Of a DNA stretch of 64,000 nucleotides, positions 61,996 through 64,000 are shown one piece after another. The stretch spans positions 19,784,764 to 19,848,763 of the forward strand of contig NC_090129.1 in NCBI RefSeq assembly GCF_040581485.1, read 5' to 3'. A program made the position numbers and the translations under genes. Under the pieces are notes generated by a model. It was not told where the DNA came from, did no database searches, and saw only the letters and a program-made list of their open reading frames with translations. Position 1 is the first letter of the stretch. Every line of letters starts with the position of its first letter. Origin of the DNA: Linepithema humile. Lineage: Eukaryota > Arthropoda > Insecta > Hymenoptera > Formicidae.

Positions 61996-64000
61996 TCAAT
62001 ATTTATGCAACCCGGTGAAGTGTACTTTTTTTCCTTGCCCGTCTAAAGCCTCCATTAAGCTCGATGTGAAACTAAATTCTGAACTACTCTCATCCTCTTG
62101 AGCTCTGCAAAGACAAATGTAATTAGCAATCTGCTTCAGCGGAACGTTTCGGTTTATTTATGCAGATCATTTTAATCGACTGACGAAAAAGACGACGTAC
62201 AGTGTGTCTAAACTTGTTAAACTGCCACTTAATGCTGGCATATCGGACGCAACATCTATTTTCAGCAATTCAAAGTAAGAATTTATAGCCGCCACATAAA
62301 TTCCTTTTGAGCCAGCTGTACCGAGATAGCGTGGACTAGATAATTCGATTAAGGTACGTTCGGGATTCCTATCCGGCAATTTGTACGCCTCCGAGTCGAG
62401 CTTTACAATCTCGACAGACGAGAAGTGAATGATGAATAAATATGGTTTGCAGAATGCTGAAACAAAATGATTTGTCAATGCGATCATTTTATCAATGCAT
62501 CGCGTGTGATTAAGAAAAGCGATATGCATACCGAAAGCAAATGGCAAATGATTCCACATTGGATCCACGGCTCGAGTTCTTCTACCATTTTCGTCGACAA
62601 ATACGCCGAATTCGTTGTAACACAGTAGAAGTTCTGCCGTGCCGCATGTATTGGAAATATTCAAAACGGAAACAGGAAATATGCCGAGTTTTGCGGCGCC
62701 CGATAATGCTGCTTTAATCGAGCTATTGTCTTCTTCTGGAAATTCTGTTGATTGCATCAGCAAACACAATGTATTATTTAACACCCGGAAATGCGGTTCT
62801 TTTTATTCAAGTATTATAATAATTATTATATGATTACTATTCAAAAGTTTCGAGTGAAATAATATAATAAAAAGACAAAAATATGATATATGATGTATTT
62901 TAGTTGCTCACCATCTACGCTGCACGTCGACTTGGAAACTAACGTTTGCAAATCAATTTGGAAGAATTTGTGACATCCTATGATAAGGAGATTCGACGTG
63001 AAAATTGCACAACTGCAAGGCTCCGACGTCTCGAGCTCACAAAGCTCGACGAATTCCGCGGAATTCTCTCTGATTTTCCATTTAAGTAATCTGTATAAAC
63101 AAAACAATATTCCATTTAAGTAATCTGTATAAACAAAACAATATTTCTAAAATTGCATCGTTGCGTTCGTAAGAGGCTTTATATATATATTAAGAGCTAC
63201 GTACATCACATGGGATGCTGTTGCGACGCATAATATTTCGCCTTGCAATTGATAAAGATGACAACTGTCCGAGGTGGATAACACACATTTCGTACTGATC
63301 GCTGGCTTGGAACAGTCGGCGGCTAACGCGTTAGTCTTGAGTAGCCTCAAGTTGCAGTACACTAATTCTCTGTATTCACCGGCGATCATTAAAGCCAAGT
63401 CCAAGTGCGAGTGTAAAGAGAGCTGGTGCACTTGCTTGACACCGCGTATCGTGGTGAGCGTTCGAGATTTCGAAGTGCAATACGAAAACAGGCCCTCTTT
63501 CGCGCCCAGCAAGAGCACGTTATCCGTGCCCAGATCGGCAACGCAATTTAAATCCAACTGAAAACAAATTGGTTTATATGCAATTATAAAGAAACATTTA
63601 TTTTCACATAAAACAGTTATCGAAGAAGAAGCAATCATTGATTTTTTTTTACTTTGTAAGAGTTTCGTGCTTTTCTGCTTTGCTTACAGGCTTTGTAAGA
63701 TGTAATAGACTCGTTAATCATTGCGTCACTCACCTGATGTTTGTCTAATCTAAGTATGGTGTGATACTTCTTGTATTTCGGCACGGTATACGAATTTTGA
63801 CCGGTAACAGCCCTTAAAGCTTTCAACCAGTTTCTCTTATCGGTTTTATTCAAAGCTACGACATCCAGTCTAGACGAAGGCCAACAGGTCGTCGTGGAAT
63901 TTGATTCTATCCTAAAGATGAGCGGTATGTCGGACTTGTCCGTTCCCAGTATATCAGTTTGCTGCACATTCTCGCAAATGTTAAATCCACTGTTCTCCAA
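61996..64000 (-). CDS. sti: Citron rho-interacting kinase (sticky), C-terminal part, continues beyond window
   Basis: Exons from the right edge are >64000-63734, 63557-63205, 63090-62912, 62744-62532, 62456-62201 and 62104-61996. They join in phase to 458 residues plus stop. The first exon ends a PH domain (TCWPSSRLDVVALN, KRNWLKALRAVTG). The next four form the CNH (citron homology) domain: DNVLLLGAKEGLF, LMIAGEYREL, CELETSEPCSCAIF, NEFGVFVDENGRRTR and SPRYLGTAGSKGIYVA match citron kinase closely. The last exon encodes AQEDESSSEFSFTSS, then MEALDGQGKKVHFTGLHKY and stop; it is short but in phase. Citron kinase organises the midbody at the end of cytokinesis, downstream of Rho. Its kinase and coiled-coil parts lie outside the window. 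A 34-bp tandem duplication straddles the acceptor of the 63090 exon. Confidence 0.92.
63077..63144 (-). repeat. 34-bp tandem duplication covering a citron splice acceptor
   Basis: Two identical 34-bp copies (63077-63110 and 63111-63144) abut. On the minus strand each holds a T-rich tract, TATACAG and the first coding bases ATTACTTAAATGGA. Only the copy at 63077-63110 (exon start 63090) keeps the frame. Using the other acceptor adds 34 nt and reaches a stop. Confidence 0.95.

Overview
The window is nuclear DNA of an insect, most likely a hymenopteran and plausibly an ant. That assignment is inference. It rests on split genes with GT..AG introns, on recognisable insect/animal orthologues, on AT-rich introns broken by GC-rich, GA/CT-microsatellite-rich islands, and on my recollection of related proteins. 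No prokaryotic, phage, CRISPR or tRNA features are supported.

Layout, left to right. (1) 1-31079, + strand: a large part of kibra, the WW/C2 scaffold of the Hippo pathway. Two exons encoding WW2 lie at 359-983. A 23-kb intron of GC islands and simple repeats follows, then nine downstream exons at 24208-31079. An unannotated-looking first exon at 22950-23273 would splice in frame to give a WW-less, poly-Gln/Tyr-rich Kibra. (2) 36371-38449, +: an SPPL3-type intramembrane aspartyl protease, complete, five coding exons. (3) 43410-41604, -: Orai, the store-operated calcium channel pore, two coding exons, convergent with the protease gene. (4) 47430-48498, +: a small four-exon gene resembling HCFC1R1, divergent from Orai. 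(5) 60166-49621, -: a complete 19-exon animal-type fatty acid synthase with every catalytic residue in place and a textbook TATA+Inr promoter at 60381-60348. (6) 64000-61996, -: the 3' part of citron kinase (sticky in Drosophila), running off the right edge.

Exon boundaries were placed by hand from GT/AG sites. Reading phase was checked across every junction, and all six gene models close to whole codons. They have not been tested against transcripts.

The genes are a normal animal mix rather than one pathway: growth control and polarity (kibra), ER/Golgi proteolysis (SppL), calcium entry (Orai), a possible chromatin-cofactor partner (HCFC1R1-like), lipid synthesis (FAS) and cytokinesis (citron). 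The best leads are the WW-less Kibra first exon, two unusual residues at the inner pore of Orai, a duplicated splice acceptor in citron, and a cluster of hairpins in the long kibra intron.
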